Assembly (NCBI GenBank): GCA_944320555.1
Contig: CALUHX010000010.1
Coordinates: 1 to 64,000, forward strand
DNA from: an uncultured Butyricimonas sp.
GTDB taxonomy: Bacteria; Bacteroidota; Bacteroidia; Bacteroidales; Marinifilaceae
Reading direction: 5' to 3'
Length of the DNA: 64,000 nt
The position numbers and the translations under genes are program-made. Shown piece by piece: positions 34,175-43,170 of the stretch (positions are counted from its first letter, which is position 1; the number at the start of each line of letters is the position of its first letter). The notes under the pieces were generated by a model. That model was not told the origin of the DNA and made no database searches. It saw only the letters and a program-made list of their open reading frames with translations.

Positions 34175-36568
34175 TCATTTCGCGGCCTCTTTCTTAGTTT
34201 TTGTCGTTTTCTTTGTCTTTGTCGTCGTTTCTGTTTTTTCGTTTTTTGTCGTTTTGCTCGTGGCCTTTTTTGTCACTTTTTTCTTCGGCTCTCCGCTTTT
34301 TTCGATGATTTCCATACACTCCTCCATTGTCAACTGGGCCGCCTCCTTGCCTTTGGGAATCTTATAATTCGCCTTATTGTAAGTGATATAAGGACCGAAC
34401 CGCCCATTTAACACTTGCACTCCGTTATCAAACTCCTTGATTTTCCGGTTTCTTTCCACTTCCCGCTTTTCTTCGATGCGCTCAATGGCGGTTTCCAAGG
34501 TAATCGTGCCCGGGTCGTCAACGCCCCTTTTCAAAGAGACGAAAAGCTGGTTATGCCTGATATAAGGACCGAAACGGCCGATTCCAACGCTGACCGGTTT
34601 CCCCTCGTATTCGCCCAACTGACGGGGAAATTTAAAGAGAGCCAAAGCCTCGTCGAGCGTTATGGTCTCCATCAATTGCCCTTTCAACAGGCCCGCATAA
34701 CGCACGTTCTCACCCTCTCCGATTTGGGCCATGGGGCCGAAACGGCCGATGCGGACGCTCACGGTTTCTCCTGTTTGAGGGTCCTTGCCCAAGACACGCT
34801 CGCCGGTGTTCCGCTCGGACTCTTTCAATGTCTTTTCCACATTGGCGTGGAATGGCGTGTAGAACGACTTTATCATGCTCTGCCATTCCTCGTTGCCTTC
34901 GGCCACTTGATCGAGGGAGTCCTCCGCTTTCGCCGTAAAATTGTAATCCATAATATTCGTGAAATAGTTCGACAGGAAATCTGTCACCACCATCCCTATG
35001 TCCGAGGGGAACAACTTTTTCTTCTCGGCCCCGAACACTCTCTCCACCTTCTTCACCTTGACCTCGTTCCCGCGCAACACAATCTGGTCTATCTGGCGTT
35101 TCACCCCGTCTCGGCTCTCTTTCAAGATATACCCCCGGTTTTGGATCGTCGTGATTGTCGGGGCATAAGTGGAAGGACGACCTATGCCCAACGCCTCCAT
35201 CTTCTTCACCAGACTCGCTTCCGTGTAACGAGGCGGATGGGCCGTGTACTGCTCCGTGGCTTCTACGACATCCCGCCGCAAAACGTCGCCCGGATGAATG
35301 GCCGGCAATATGGCCTCATGCTCCTCTTCCCTGTCATCATCCATCGACTCCATGTATACTTTCAGGAAGCCGTCAAAAATAATCACCTCGCCCGTCGCCT
35401 CAAAAACGAAATCTTTCCCCGGCATGGTTATCGTCACTGTCGTCTTCTCCAATTCCGCATCAGCCATTTGGGAAGCCAGCGTCCGCCTGCGAATCAACGT
35501 GTACAGTTGCTGCTCGTTCTTGTCGCCCTCAATGGCTTCCTTGTCCATGTATGTCGGACGGATTGCCTCGTGCGCCTCTTGCGCCCCTTTCGTTTTTGTC
35601 GCATAATTTCTCGGCTTGGAATATTTTTCTCCAAGCGTGCCAATGATAACGGACTTGGCAGCCCCTATCGCCAATTGCGACAAATTCACAGAATCCGTTC
35701 TCATATAAGTAATATGTCCATGCTCGTACAGTTTTTGAGCGACGGCCATCGTTTGGGAAACCGAAAAGCCCAATTTCCGCGAGGCTTCCTGTTGCAACGT
35801 CGAAGTCGTGAAGGGCGGAGCCGGTTTCCGGCTGCTTGGCTTCTTCTCCACTGCGCTGACCGTAAACGTCGCTCCCTTGCAATAGTCCAAAAAATCAAGC
35901 ACCTCCTGACGCTCATGAAAACGCACTGACAATTCCGCCTTCAACGGGACAAAATTCCCTTGCTGGTCACTGGCGACAAACGAACCCACTACCCGGTAGT
36001 ATTTCTGCTCCACAAATTGATTGATTTCCCGCTCCCTTTCCACTATCAGCCTCACGGCAACCGATTGGACCCTCCCGGCTGAAAGGGCCGGCTTCACCTT
36101 TTTCCAAAGCACAGGAGAGACCTCGAAACCCACCAAGCGGTCCAGCACCCGACGCGCCTGTTGCGCGTCCACCAGATTCTTGTCTATGTCCCGCGGGTGT
36201 TGAATAGCGTATAATATCGCGTCTTTCGTGATTTCATGAAACACAATGCGCTTTGTGTTTTCTTTCTTCAACCCCAACACCTCGAACAAATGCCAGGCGA
36301 TGGCTTCTCCCTCGCGGTCTTCATCGGAAGCCAACCACACCGTCTTCGCCTCTTTCGCCAACTGCTTCAATTCTTTGACAATCGCTTTTTTGTCGGGAGA
36401 AATTTCATACTTGGGCTGGAAATTATGCCCAATGTCTATTCCCAAATCCTTTTTCTCCAAATCCCGGATATGCCCAAAACTCGACTTCACAACGTAATTC
36501 GGTCCTAAAAAGCGCTCAATTGTTTTCGCTTTAGCCGGAGACTCGACAATTACTAAGTTTTCAATCAT
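34175..36568 (-). CDS. topA: DNA topoisomerase I
   Basis: A 797-residue type IA topoisomerase that relaxes negative supercoils. The TOPRIM domain starts at residue 5 (LVIVESPAKAKTIERFLG) with the acidic triad WLASDEDREGEAIAWHL; the breakage-reunion tyrosine is Tyr288 in GHITYMRTDSVNL. C-terminal repeated domains (RIGRFGPMAQIGEGENVRYAG, VGIGRFGPYIRHNQLFVSL, LNGRFGPYITYNKANY) are the Cys-free zinc-ribbon-derived repeats common in Bacteroidetes. The protein ends with a Lys/Thr-rich tail of about 35 residues, probably a DNA-binding tail. Overlapping -7 boxes lie at 36637-36654. Confidence 0.97.
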   Translation of the reverse strand: MIENLVIVESPAKAKTIERFLGPNYVVKSSFGHIRDLEKKDLGIDIGHNFQPKYEISPDKKAIVKELKQLAKEAKTVWLASDEDREGEAIAWHLFEVLGLKKENTKRIVFHEITKDAILYAIQHPRDIDKNLVDAQQARRVLDRLVGFEVSPVLWKKVKPALSAGRVQSVAVRLIVEREREINQFVEQKYYRVVGSFVASDQQGNFVPLKAELSVRFHERQEVLDFLDYCKGATFTVSAVEKKPSSRKPAPPFTTSTLQQEASRKLGFSVSQTMAVAQKLYEHGHITYMRTDSVNLSQLAIGAAKSVIIGTLGEKYSKPRNYATKTKGAQEAHEAIRPTYMDKEAIEGDKNEQQLYTLIRRRTLASQMADAELEKTTVTITMPGKDFVFEATGEVIIFDGFLKVYMESMDDDREEEHEAILPAIHPGDVLRRDVVEATEQYTAHPPRYTEASLVKKMEALGIGRPSTYAPTITTIQNRGYILKESRDGVKRQIDQIVLRGNEVKVKKVERVFGAEKKKLFPSDIGMVVTDFLSNYFTNIMDYNFTAKAEDSLDQVAEGNEEWQSMIKSFYTPFHANVEKTLKESERNTGERVLGKDPQTGETVSVRIGRFGPMAQIGEGENVRYAGLLKGQLMETITLDEALALFKFPRQLGEYEGKPVSVGIGRFGPYIRHNQLFVSLKRGVDDPGTITLETAIERIEEKREVERNRKIKEFDNGVQVLNGRFGPYITYNKANYKIPKGKEAAQLTMEECMEIIEKSGEPKKKVTKKATSKTTKNEKTETTTKTKKTTKTKKEAAK

Positions 36569-36636
36569 ATATTGACCCTTTTTTCAAAAGCTTCTTCTGA
36601 AACTCCCTTTTTGATTCCATGTAAACAAATGCGGCG

Positions 36637-36654
36637 CAAACTTACACAAAAGTA
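36637..36654 (-). promoter_or_regulatory. Two overlapping -7 elements upstream of topA
   Basis: TAAGTTTG (36644-36637) and TACTTTTG (36654-36647) on the minus strand both match TAnnTTTG; no canonical -33 box for either. Confidence 0.45.
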
Positions 36655-36702
36655 TTGAAAGTGAAAACCTGTTTTCTATTTATATCGTCCACTCGAAGCA
36701 TT

Positions 36703-36737
36703 AAAAAAATGAAAGGAGCCTTGAAGGTTCCTTTCAT
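36703..36737 (-). terminator. Terminator of lspA
   Basis: ATGAAAGGAACC pairs with GGCTCCTTTCAT (36726-36737 and 36709-36720, one wobble), then seven T on the minus strand. The stem includes the lspA stop codon. Confidence 0.85.
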
Positions 36738-37384
36738 TTTTGCGTTGTCGCCACCTTTTTGGAGGAAAAAAAATTCCGATAAAACAATAGCAGGATTAGC
36801 ACTCCTATCGTGATATATGAATCGGCAAAATTGAACACCGGCCGGAAAAACACAAAGAATTCCCCTCCCCAAATCGGAATCCAATCAGGAAGAAACCCCT
36901 CATAAATCGGGAAATACAACATGTCCACCACTTTCCCATGCAAAAATGACGAGTATCCCCCCCCCGGCGGAAACAACGTCGCCACTTGGGAATAGCTCTC
37001 ATTGAATATCATCCCGTAAAACATGCTGTCTATTATATTCCCAATCGCGCCACAAAAAATCAACGCGCAAGAAAAAATCACTCCTTTCGGCGCTTTTTGT
37101 TTCAACAAATGGAAGATATACCACCCGATAAGAGTCACAGCCATTATCCGGAACAAACTTAACATCATCTTCCCCCACTCGCCTCCCAGCTCCATGCCGA
37201 AAGCCATGCCGTTGTTCTCGATGAAATGGATTTTAAACCAATCTCCTATCACATTGAATTCGTCCCCTATCATCATGTGGGTCTTTATCCAAATCTTCAC
37301 CGCCTGATCCAGGACAAGAAGCACAACGATGAATATACCAAGTTTCGCCCGAATGCTCATCCGCTTTCCTTTTTTCATGGTCAT
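36734..37384 (-). CDS. lspA: Lipoprotein signal peptidase
   Basis: A 216-residue inner-membrane aspartyl peptidase (signal peptidase II) that cleaves before the lipidated Cys. Family boxes: VLDQAVKIWIKTHM, HFIENNGMAFGM, the first catalytic Asp in GNIIDSMFYG and the second in FNFADSYITIG. Longer than the about 165-residue E. coli enzyme because of an extended periplasmic loop (SQVATLFPPGGGYSSFLHGKVVD), common in Bacteroidetes. It follows the DksA-like gene by 27 bp; the ileS-dksA-like-lspA order is a conserved Bacteroidetes arrangement. The many lipoproteins in this window would be its substrates. Confidence 0.96.
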   Translation of the reverse strand: MTMKKGKRMSIRAKLGIFIVVLLVLDQAVKIWIKTHMMIGDEFNVIGDWFKIHFIENNGMAFGMELGGEWGKMMLSLFRIMAVTLIGWYIFHLLKQKAPKGVIFSCALIFCGAIGNIIDSMFYGMIFNESYSQVATLFPPGGGYSSFLHGKVVDMLYFPIYEGFLPDWIPIWGGEFFVFFRPVFNFADSYITIGVLILLLFYRNFFSSKKVATTQK

Positions 37385-37411
37385 TCAACAAAAATCCTCT
37401 TCCCGCCCGGG

Positions 37412-37792
37412 TTAAGATTCTTTGTTCATTTTCGCATCGATGCTCAACGTCGCATGAGGAACCGCCCGCAACCTCTCTTTCGAAATCAATTTCCCCGTAA
37501 CCCGGCAAATACCATAGGTCTTGTTTTCGATTCTCACCAACGCGGCCTCCAAATGAGCGATAAACTTCGCCTGTCTTTGGGCCAACCTCCCGGCCTCCTC
37601 TTTGGAAAGCACGGAGGCTCCCTCCTCCAGCACTTTAAATGTCGGGCAAGTGTCTGCGATGTCGTTCCCGTCACTGCCGGATATCACGGCCTTGAGGTTC
37701 TCATAGTCCTTCTTTGCCTTTTCGAGTTTTTCGAGAATTAATTCCTTGAATTCCTGCAACTCTTCGTCTGAGTATCTTGTTTTTTCTGACAT
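37412..37792 (-). CDS. TraR/DksA-family regulator with degenerate zinc finger
   Basis: A 126-residue protein with an N-terminal coiled coil (ELQEFKELILEKLEKAKKDYENLK) and a C-terminal globule YGICRVTGKLISKERLRAVPHATLSI. Comparison with DksA (YGxCxxTGxxIxxxRLxAxPxAxxCxxC) shows the fold, but only one of the four zinc-binding Cys remains. DksA proteins enter the RNA polymerase secondary channel and work with ppGpp; Bacteroidetes homologues often lack the zinc site. The gene lies between ileS and lspA. A -7 box (TAACTTTG, 37817-37810) lies upstream. Confidence 0.9.
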   Translation of the reverse strand: MSEKTRYSDEELQEFKELILEKLEKAKKDYENLKAVISGSDGNDIADTCPTFKVLEEGASVLSKEEAGRLAQRQAKFIAHLEAALVRIENKTYGICRVTGKLISKERLRAVPHATLSIDAKMNKES

Positions 37793-37809
37793 AGCTGTAA
37801 AGTTTTTGC

Positions 37810-37817
37810 CAAAGTTA
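37810..37817 (-). promoter_or_regulatory. Promoter -7 element of the DksA-like gene
   Basis: TAACTTTG on the minus strand, 18 bp before the ATG and directly after the ileS terminator. Confidence 0.4.
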
Positions 37818-37819
37818 AT

Positions 37820-37849
37820 AAAAAATTCCGCCTTTAACGCTCTCGGCGG
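37820..37849 (-). terminator. Probable terminator of ileS
   Basis: CCGCC/GGCGG stem (37845-37849 with 37828-37832) with a 12-base loop, followed by AATTTTTT on the minus strand. Confidence 0.55.
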
Positions 37850-37889
37850 ACGAAACTGCGATTGTCCCGCCCGCCGAAGCCTCGTTGTT

Positions 37890-40800
37890 TTATATCTTTT
37901 CTATCTTGATAAACGTGTGTATGTCGTCGATTTCTATGTTTTGACTTCCTTCCTCCGGAACGTCGGCCAACACGACACTGTCCGCCAAGACCTGACTGGC
38001 GATGTACGTCTTGAAATGTTCAACCGCCTCGTTCACGGCCTCGTGCTTGCCGATATGAAGGCTTATCTTGTCCGTCACGTTGAAATCGCTCTCTTTCCTC
38101 AGATTCTGTATCCGGTTTATCAACTCCCGGGCAATGCCTTCCTCCTTCAGTTCTTTCGTGATGTTAATGTCCAAAGCCACGGTCAAACGCCCTTCGTTGG
38201 CCACCAGCCATCCCGGAATGTCCTCCGACAAAATCTCCACATCATCCAGCGTCAGCTCTATCTGTTCGCCGTCCACGCTCACCATACACCTTCCCTGCTT
38301 TTCCAAATTATATATGTCCGCCTGGTTCATCCCTCCCACGAAAGCGGAGATTTGTTTCATGTGCTTGCCATACTTGGGTCCCAAGACTTTGAAATTCGGT
38401 TTGATTTTCTTCACAAGGATTCCCGCCGTGTCCGTGATGTATTCCATCTCTTTCACGTTCACTTCCGACAAAATAATACTCTTCACCGCGTCCAACTGGA
38501 CGGGCATGGACTCGTCGAGAATCGGAATCAGCAATTTTCCCAGCGGTTGACGGACGCGTATCTGCACCTTCCTCCGCAAGCCAAGCACCATCGAAGAAAT
38601 CTGCTGCGCCATCGCCATCCTTTCCTCCAATTGCTTGTCTATCATCTCTTCGTTGACCTCGGGAAAATAAACCAAATGCACATCTTTCTGATAACGTCCC
38701 GTTACCCGGTTCAAATCCTTGAACAGACGGTCCATGTAGAACGGAGCAATCGGAGCGCCCAACACGGCCACGGTCTCCAGACACGTGTACAACGTCTGAT
38801 ACGCCGACAACTTGTCTGTCGAGCGGCCTCCTCCCCAATAACGCTTGCGCGACAAACGCACGTACCAGTTCGACAAGTTTTCTATGACAAACTCCTGAAT
38901 GGCCCGCCCGGCACGAGTCGGCTCATATTTCTCGTAAGCGTCACCGACCTCTTGCACCAAACTGTTCAGCAGGGAAAGAATCCAGCGGTCGATTTCCGGT
39001 CGCTCCCGGAACGGCACATCGGCCTCCGCATATGTGAATTGGTCTATATTGGCATACAAAGCGAAGAAACTGTACGTGTTGTACAACGTCCCGAAGAACT
39101 TTCGTTTCACCTCTTCCACCCCGGCGATGTCAAATTTCAGATTGTCCCACGGCTGCGAGTTGGTGATCATGTACCAGCGCAGAGGGTCGGACCCGTGCTT
39201 CTCAATGGTGTCGAACGGGTCCACGGCGTTGCCCAACCGCTTGGACATCTTGTTCCCCTTTGCGTCCAACACCAAACCGTTGGATATGATGTTCTTGAAC
39301 GCGACAGAATCGAACACCATCGTCGCGATGGCGTGCAAGGTGAAGAACCATCCCCGCGTCTGGTCCACTCCCTCGGCGATAAAATCGGCCGGGAAACGTA
39401 CCCCCTTGTCGATGGCGTCCTTGTTCTCGAACGGGTAATGCAACTGCGCGTAAGGCATCGCCCCCGAATCGAACCACACGTCTATCAAATCCTTTTCCCG
39501 ATACATCGGCTTGCCTTGCGGCGACACCAGCACTATCTCGTCCACGCAAGGACGGTGCAAATCAATACGGTCATAATTCTCTTTGGAACAATCCCCCACC
39601 TTGAAATCCTTATAAGGATTCTCTTTCATCAATCCGGCCTGGATGGATTTCTCAATCTCCCCGACCAACTCCTCCACGGAACCGACGCACTTCCGCTCGC
39701 TTCCGTCTTCCGTCATCCAAATCGGCAGGGGCGTCCCCCAATAGCGGGAACGCGACAAGTTCCAATCGACCAGATTCTCCAGCCATTTCCCGAAACGTCC
39801 CTCGCCGGTGTACGCCGGCTTCCAGTTGATTGTCCTGTTCAACTCCATCATCCGCTCCTTCACCGCCGTGGTTTTGATAAACCAGGAGTCCAGCGGATAA
39901 TAAAGCACCGGTTTGTCCGTCCGCCAGCAATGTGGATAACTGTGCTCGTGTTTTTCCACTCTGAACGCCTTGTTTTCCTTTTTCAACATCACGCACAAGT
40001 CGATGTCCAGCGTCGGGTCGTTCTCCGTCAAGTTCGGATCGTACGCGTTCTTTACGAAACGGCCGGCATATTCGCCATATTGTTCCACATTCACATGGCT
40101 CTTGACATATTCCGGATCCATGTCCTCCAAACGGAACAAGCGGCCTTGCTTGTCCACCATCGGCTGGCGGTTGCCGTCCTTGTCCACAAGCGTCATCGGG
40201 GCGATTCCCGCCACTTTGGCCACCCGGTCGTCGTCCGCGCCGAACGTCGGAGCTATGTGCACGATTCCCGTACCGTCTTCCGTGCTCACGTAGTCGCCCA
40301 GAATGACCCGGAAAGCGTCCCCGTCAGGGCGCATCCAAGGTATCAGCTGCTCGTAGCGCATTCCCTCCAATTCCGGCCCACGGAACTCGGCCACCACCTC
40401 GAAAGGTATCAACTTGTCGCCCTCTTTATAATCGGCAAGGGCCATGCCTTCCGCTTTTTTATTGAAATACGTCCAAAACAAATCCTTCGCCAACACGATT
40501 GTCACCGGACGGCACGTGTAAGGATTAAACGTCTTCACTTCCACGTAAGTGATGTTCGGCCCCACCGCCAATGCCGTGTTGGACGGCAACGTCCACGGGG
40601 TCGTCGTCCACGCCGTGAACCACACCTCGTCACTATGGGCAAACAACTTCTCCGAGCGTTCGTCCCTCGTCACCTTGAACAAGGCCACGCACGTGGTGTC
40701 CTTCACATTCCGGTAACACCCCGGTTGGTTCAACTCATGGGTGCTCAATCCCGTCCCCGCGGCGGGGGAATACGGTTGTATCGTGTATCCTTTATACAGC

Positions 40801-41324
40801 AATCCTTTCTCGAACAACTGTTTCAGCAAGTACCACAACGTTTCGATGTACCGGTTGTCATACGTGATGTAGGGATCGCTCATGTCCACCCAATACCCCA
40901 TCCGCTTCGTCAAGTCCTCCCATTCCTTGGTGAACTTCATCACATCTCGCCGGCACTCTTTGTTGTAATCCGTCACGGATATTTTCTTCCCGATATCCTC
41001 TTTCGTGATACCCAATTTCTTCTCCACTCCCAGCTCCACCGGCAAGCCGTGCGTGTCCCACCCGGCCTTCCGTTCCACCCGGAAGCCTCGCAGGGTCTTA
41101 TACCTGCAAATAATATCCTTAATCGTCCGCGCCAATACGTGGTGAATCCCCGGCATGCCGTTTGCCGAAGGGGGGCCTTCATAAAAAACAAACGAGGGAT
41201 GTCCCTCCCGCTCCTTCAAACTCTGCTCGAAAGTCTTTTCATCCTCCCATTCTTTCAGGACTTCTTTGTTCACCTGAGAGAGGTCCAGACCTTTGTACTC
41301 TTGGAATTGCTTGTCCATCGTCAT
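37890..41324 (-). CDS. ileS: Isoleucyl-tRNA synthetase
   Basis: A 1144-residue class I aminoacyl-tRNA synthetase of the longer, eukaryote-like IleS type usual in Bacteroidetes. The HIGH region is in FYEGPPSANGMPGIHHVLAR (about 47-66); the editing (CP1) domain includes VWFTAWTTTPWTLPSNTALAVG; the KMSKS loop reads NKMSKRLGNAVDPF near residue 695; anticodon-binding helices and a C-terminal domain follow. It charges tRNA-Ile. A second ATG six bases downstream (41318) is an equally good start. Its promoter overlaps the last codons of lysC. Confidence 0.97.
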   Translation of the reverse strand: MTMDKQFQEYKGLDLSQVNKEVLKEWEDEKTFEQSLKEREGHPSFVFYEGPPSANGMPGIHHVLARTIKDIICRYKTLRGFRVERKAGWDTHGLPVELGVEKKLGITKEDIGKKISVTDYNKECRRDVMKFTKEWEDLTKRMGYWVDMSDPYITYDNRYIETLWYLLKQLFEKGLLYKGYTIQPYSPAAGTGLSTHELNQPGCYRNVKDTTCVALFKVTRDERSEKLFAHSDEVWFTAWTTTPWTLPSNTALAVGPNITYVEVKTFNPYTCRPVTIVLAKDLFWTYFNKKAEGMALADYKEGDKLIPFEVVAEFRGPELEGMRYEQLIPWMRPDGDAFRVILGDYVSTEDGTGIVHIAPTFGADDDRVAKVAGIAPMTLVDKDGNRQPMVDKQGRLFRLEDMDPEYVKSHVNVEQYGEYAGRFVKNAYDPNLTENDPTLDIDLCVMLKKENKAFRVEKHEHSYPHCWRTDKPVLYYPLDSWFIKTTAVKERMMELNRTINWKPAYTGEGRFGKWLENLVDWNLSRSRYWGTPLPIWMTEDGSERKCVGSVEELVGEIEKSIQAGLMKENPYKDFKVGDCSKENYDRIDLHRPCVDEIVLVSPQGKPMYREKDLIDVWFDSGAMPYAQLHYPFENKDAIDKGVRFPADFIAEGVDQTRGWFFTLHAIATMVFDSVAFKNIISNGLVLDAKGNKMSKRLGNAVDPFDTIEKHGSDPLRWYMITNSQPWDNLKFDIAGVEEVKRKFFGTLYNTYSFFALYANIDQFTYAEADVPFRERPEIDRWILSLLNSLVQEVGDAYEKYEPTRAGRAIQEFVIENLSNWYVRLSRKRYWGGGRSTDKLSAYQTLYTCLETVAVLGAPIAPFYMDRLFKDLNRVTGRYQKDVHLVYFPEVNEEMIDKQLEERMAMAQQISSMVLGLRRKVQIRVRQPLGKLLIPILDESMPVQLDAVKSIILSEVNVKEMEYITDTAGILVKKIKPNFKVLGPKYGKHMKQISAFVGGMNQADIYNLEKQGRCMVSVDGEQIELTLDDVEILSEDIPGWLVANEGRLTVALDINITKELKEEGIARELINRIQNLRKESDFNVTDKISLHIGKHEAVNEAVEHFKTYIASQVLADSVVLADVPEEGSQNIEIDDIHTFIKIEKI

Positions 41325-41368
41325 TGGTGTTTGTGTTGTTTTTAAAACTTCTATTCTAAATCAAGTCG

Positions 41369-41401
41369 CAAATATAATCTTTTCTATCGGAATATTTCAA
41401 T
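41369..41401 (-). promoter_or_regulatory. Promoter of ileS
   Basis: Minus strand ATTG (41401-41398), 21-bp spacer, TATATTTG (41376-41369); the upstream box lies on the 3' end of lysC. Confidence 0.5.
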
Positions 41402-42650
41402 TCTGAATGACGAATTGAGCCGTAAGGCGGCTCCTCTGCTCCACGAGGGGCACCCTGTCGCCCACGATTTCCCGGATGGCGGCCTCCGTGTAGTGCCGGA
41501 TGGTGAGCAGGCGCACGTCCCGGTTGTAAAGCACCTCGAACTCCTCCTGCAGCTCCCGGATGAACGCCTCGAACAGGGCCCCGTTGCAATCCACGCAGAA
41601 CGAAAAGCTGATGGCCGAGTTCTGCATCAAGTTCAGTTTCAACTTGTATTTGGCCAGCACGGCGAATATCTTGCTTAATTTCTCCTCTGCGATAAACGAG
41701 AAGTCTCTCGGCGTCAGCGTCAACAGGCATTGCCCGCCCTTGTTTATCAGAATCGGGGGCAGCCGCAACGGCTCGTCCACTTCCGCTATGACCGTCCCTT
41801 CCACCTCCGGATAGAGGAATGACTTCACATACAGCGGTATCCGCTTGTTCTGTATCGGCTTGATGGTCTTCGGATGTATCACCTTCGCCCCGAAGTGCGA
41901 CAATTCAATCGCTTCCTTGTACGACATCCGTCCGATGACCTTCGCCTGCGGGTATTCCTTCGGATCGGCGTTCATCACGCCCGGCACGTCCTTCCATATT
42001 GTCACGCTCTCGGCGTCCAGCAAGTTGGCCAGCAATGCGGCCGTGTAGTCCGACCCTTCCCGCCCCAGCGTGGTCGTCTGGTTCGTGCGGGTTCCCGCTA
42101 TGAATCCTTGCGTGACATAAATCCGCTCGCTTTGGAAGTCGAACACGCCTCGGCACAACGCCCCTGACAACTCCAGATCCACATTGGCGTTCCGGTAACT
42201 GGCGTCCGTTTTCAGGCATCTGCGCACGTCCACAAAACGGTTGTCGACACCCTCCCTGCGCAGATAAGCCGACACGATGGTCGTGGATATCAACTCCCCG
42301 AAGCTCACAATCCGATCGTACTCATAATCGTAGCACATCGCCGACTCCCCAGCCAAAACGCCATCGAGGAGGGCGAGCAGCTCCTCCAACTCCCCGTACA
42401 CGGCATCGTCCGCCGCAAACAGCTCCCGCATGATATCCCGATGATACTCCCGCAACCGTCGCATTATCACGTCAGTGTCTCCCCGCCTGTGGAAATAAGC
42501 GTCGCACAGCGTTTCCAGCAAATTCGTCGTCTTCCCCATGGCGGACACCACCACGACCAGCTCCCCCTCCTCCCGTTCCACAATAGCCGCCAGATTTCTT
42601 ACCCCGTCGGCATTCTTCACCGACGCCCCTCCAAACTTGAATATCTTCAT
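41397..42650 (-). CDS. lysC: Aspartate kinase
   Basis: A 417-residue monofunctional aspartate kinase, first step of the Lys/Met/Thr pathway. The kinase domain opens with MKIFKFGGASVKNADGVRNLA and contains VVVSAMGKTTNLLE, SFGELISTTIVSAYLRREG, and TTLGREGSDYTAALLANLLDAESVTIWKDVPGVMNADP, all diagnostic. The C-terminal third is the ACT region (LLTLTPRDFSFIAEEKLSKIFAVLAKYKLKLNLMQNSAISFSFCVDCNG), which gives feedback control by lysine or threonine. No homoserine dehydrogenase domain is attached. A TATTTTTG box at 42680-42687 is a possible -7 element. Confidence 0.95.
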   Translation of the reverse strand: MKIFKFGGASVKNADGVRNLAAIVEREEGELVVVVSAMGKTTNLLETLCDAYFHRRGDTDVIMRRLREYHRDIMRELFAADDAVYGELEELLALLDGVLAGESAMCYDYEYDRIVSFGELISTTIVSAYLRREGVDNRFVDVRRCLKTDASYRNANVDLELSGALCRGVFDFQSERIYVTQGFIAGTRTNQTTTLGREGSDYTAALLANLLDAESVTIWKDVPGVMNADPKEYPQAKVIGRMSYKEAIELSHFGAKVIHPKTIKPIQNKRIPLYVKSFLYPEVEGTVIAEVDEPLRLPPILINKGGQCLLTLTPRDFSFIAEEKLSKIFAVLAKYKLKLNLMQNSAISFSFCVDCNGALFEAFIRELQEEFEVLYNRDVRLLTIRHYTEAAIREIVGDRVPLVEQRSRLTAQFVIQN

Positions 42651-42679
42651 ACGTTCCCCGTTTTACAATTTCACGAGGA

Positions 42680-42687
42680 CAAAAATA
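42680..42687 (-). promoter_or_regulatory. Promoter -7 element of lysC
   Basis: TATTTTTG on the minus strand, 30 bp before the lysC ATG; no good -33 box. Confidence 0.4.
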
Positions 42688-42968
42688 ACCAAACATTCCA
42701 CACATCCTCCTCCTCCCCCTCCCCTATTTTCACCCACCCCGCAGATATAATTCTTTTTCTCCCAAATCCACTATTTTTGAGAACTATTCTTCAACACATT
42801 TTGCCATCATGCAACTTATTCTCGTCATATTTTGACGAGAATACCGCCCCTAATCGCGTCATCCCTCCCAAAATGTTTTTTCACTATTCCCTCAAAAAAG
42901 CACCTATCCGCATCTGGCGCATAAAAACGTTTTCATGCCTTTGCGTATATAACCTTTAAACAAAGAAG

Positions 42969-43012
42969 CTAACTGTCTTGTTAGTGATGATGCTACTATG
43001 TAGCGGTATCAC
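42969..43012. ncRNA. Possible structured RNA or cruciform
   Basis: CTAAC-6-GTTAG (42969-42984) is followed directly by GTGAT-3-GCTAC-3-GTAGC-3-ATCAC (42984-43012), a nested hairpin with symmetric internal loop. No match to a known RNA family is recognised. Confidence 0.25.
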
Positions 43013-43170
43013 AAAAGGTGTCATTTGGAGCGAAGCCCGAGACTACACACAATTCACTTTCTGACAGATAAATGCAGACCAATAGTTGCAAGAGGAATGG
43101 TCCACGTCTTTTTTGAGTAAACACATTAAACAAAAAACGTAAGGAGGAGGGGAAGATTTCCCTCTCTTTT

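Larger units (their letters stand above)
42651..43170. other. Structured 520-bp intergenic region
   Basis: No convincing gene. It holds a -7 box for lysC, a perfect 10-bp hairpin (ATTCTCGTCA at 42818-42827 with 42833-42842, five-base loop), and two adjacent stem-loops at 42969-43012. A GC-balanced segment of about 120 bp (42975-43095) looks unlike the AT-rich flanks. Confidence 0.55.

Noticed and set aside
37746..41345. 1199-residue plus-strand open frame opposite ileS
   Set aside because: It mirrors a full-length, motif-complete ileS and has the His/Arg/Gln-rich look of an antisense frame; no domain is recognisable.
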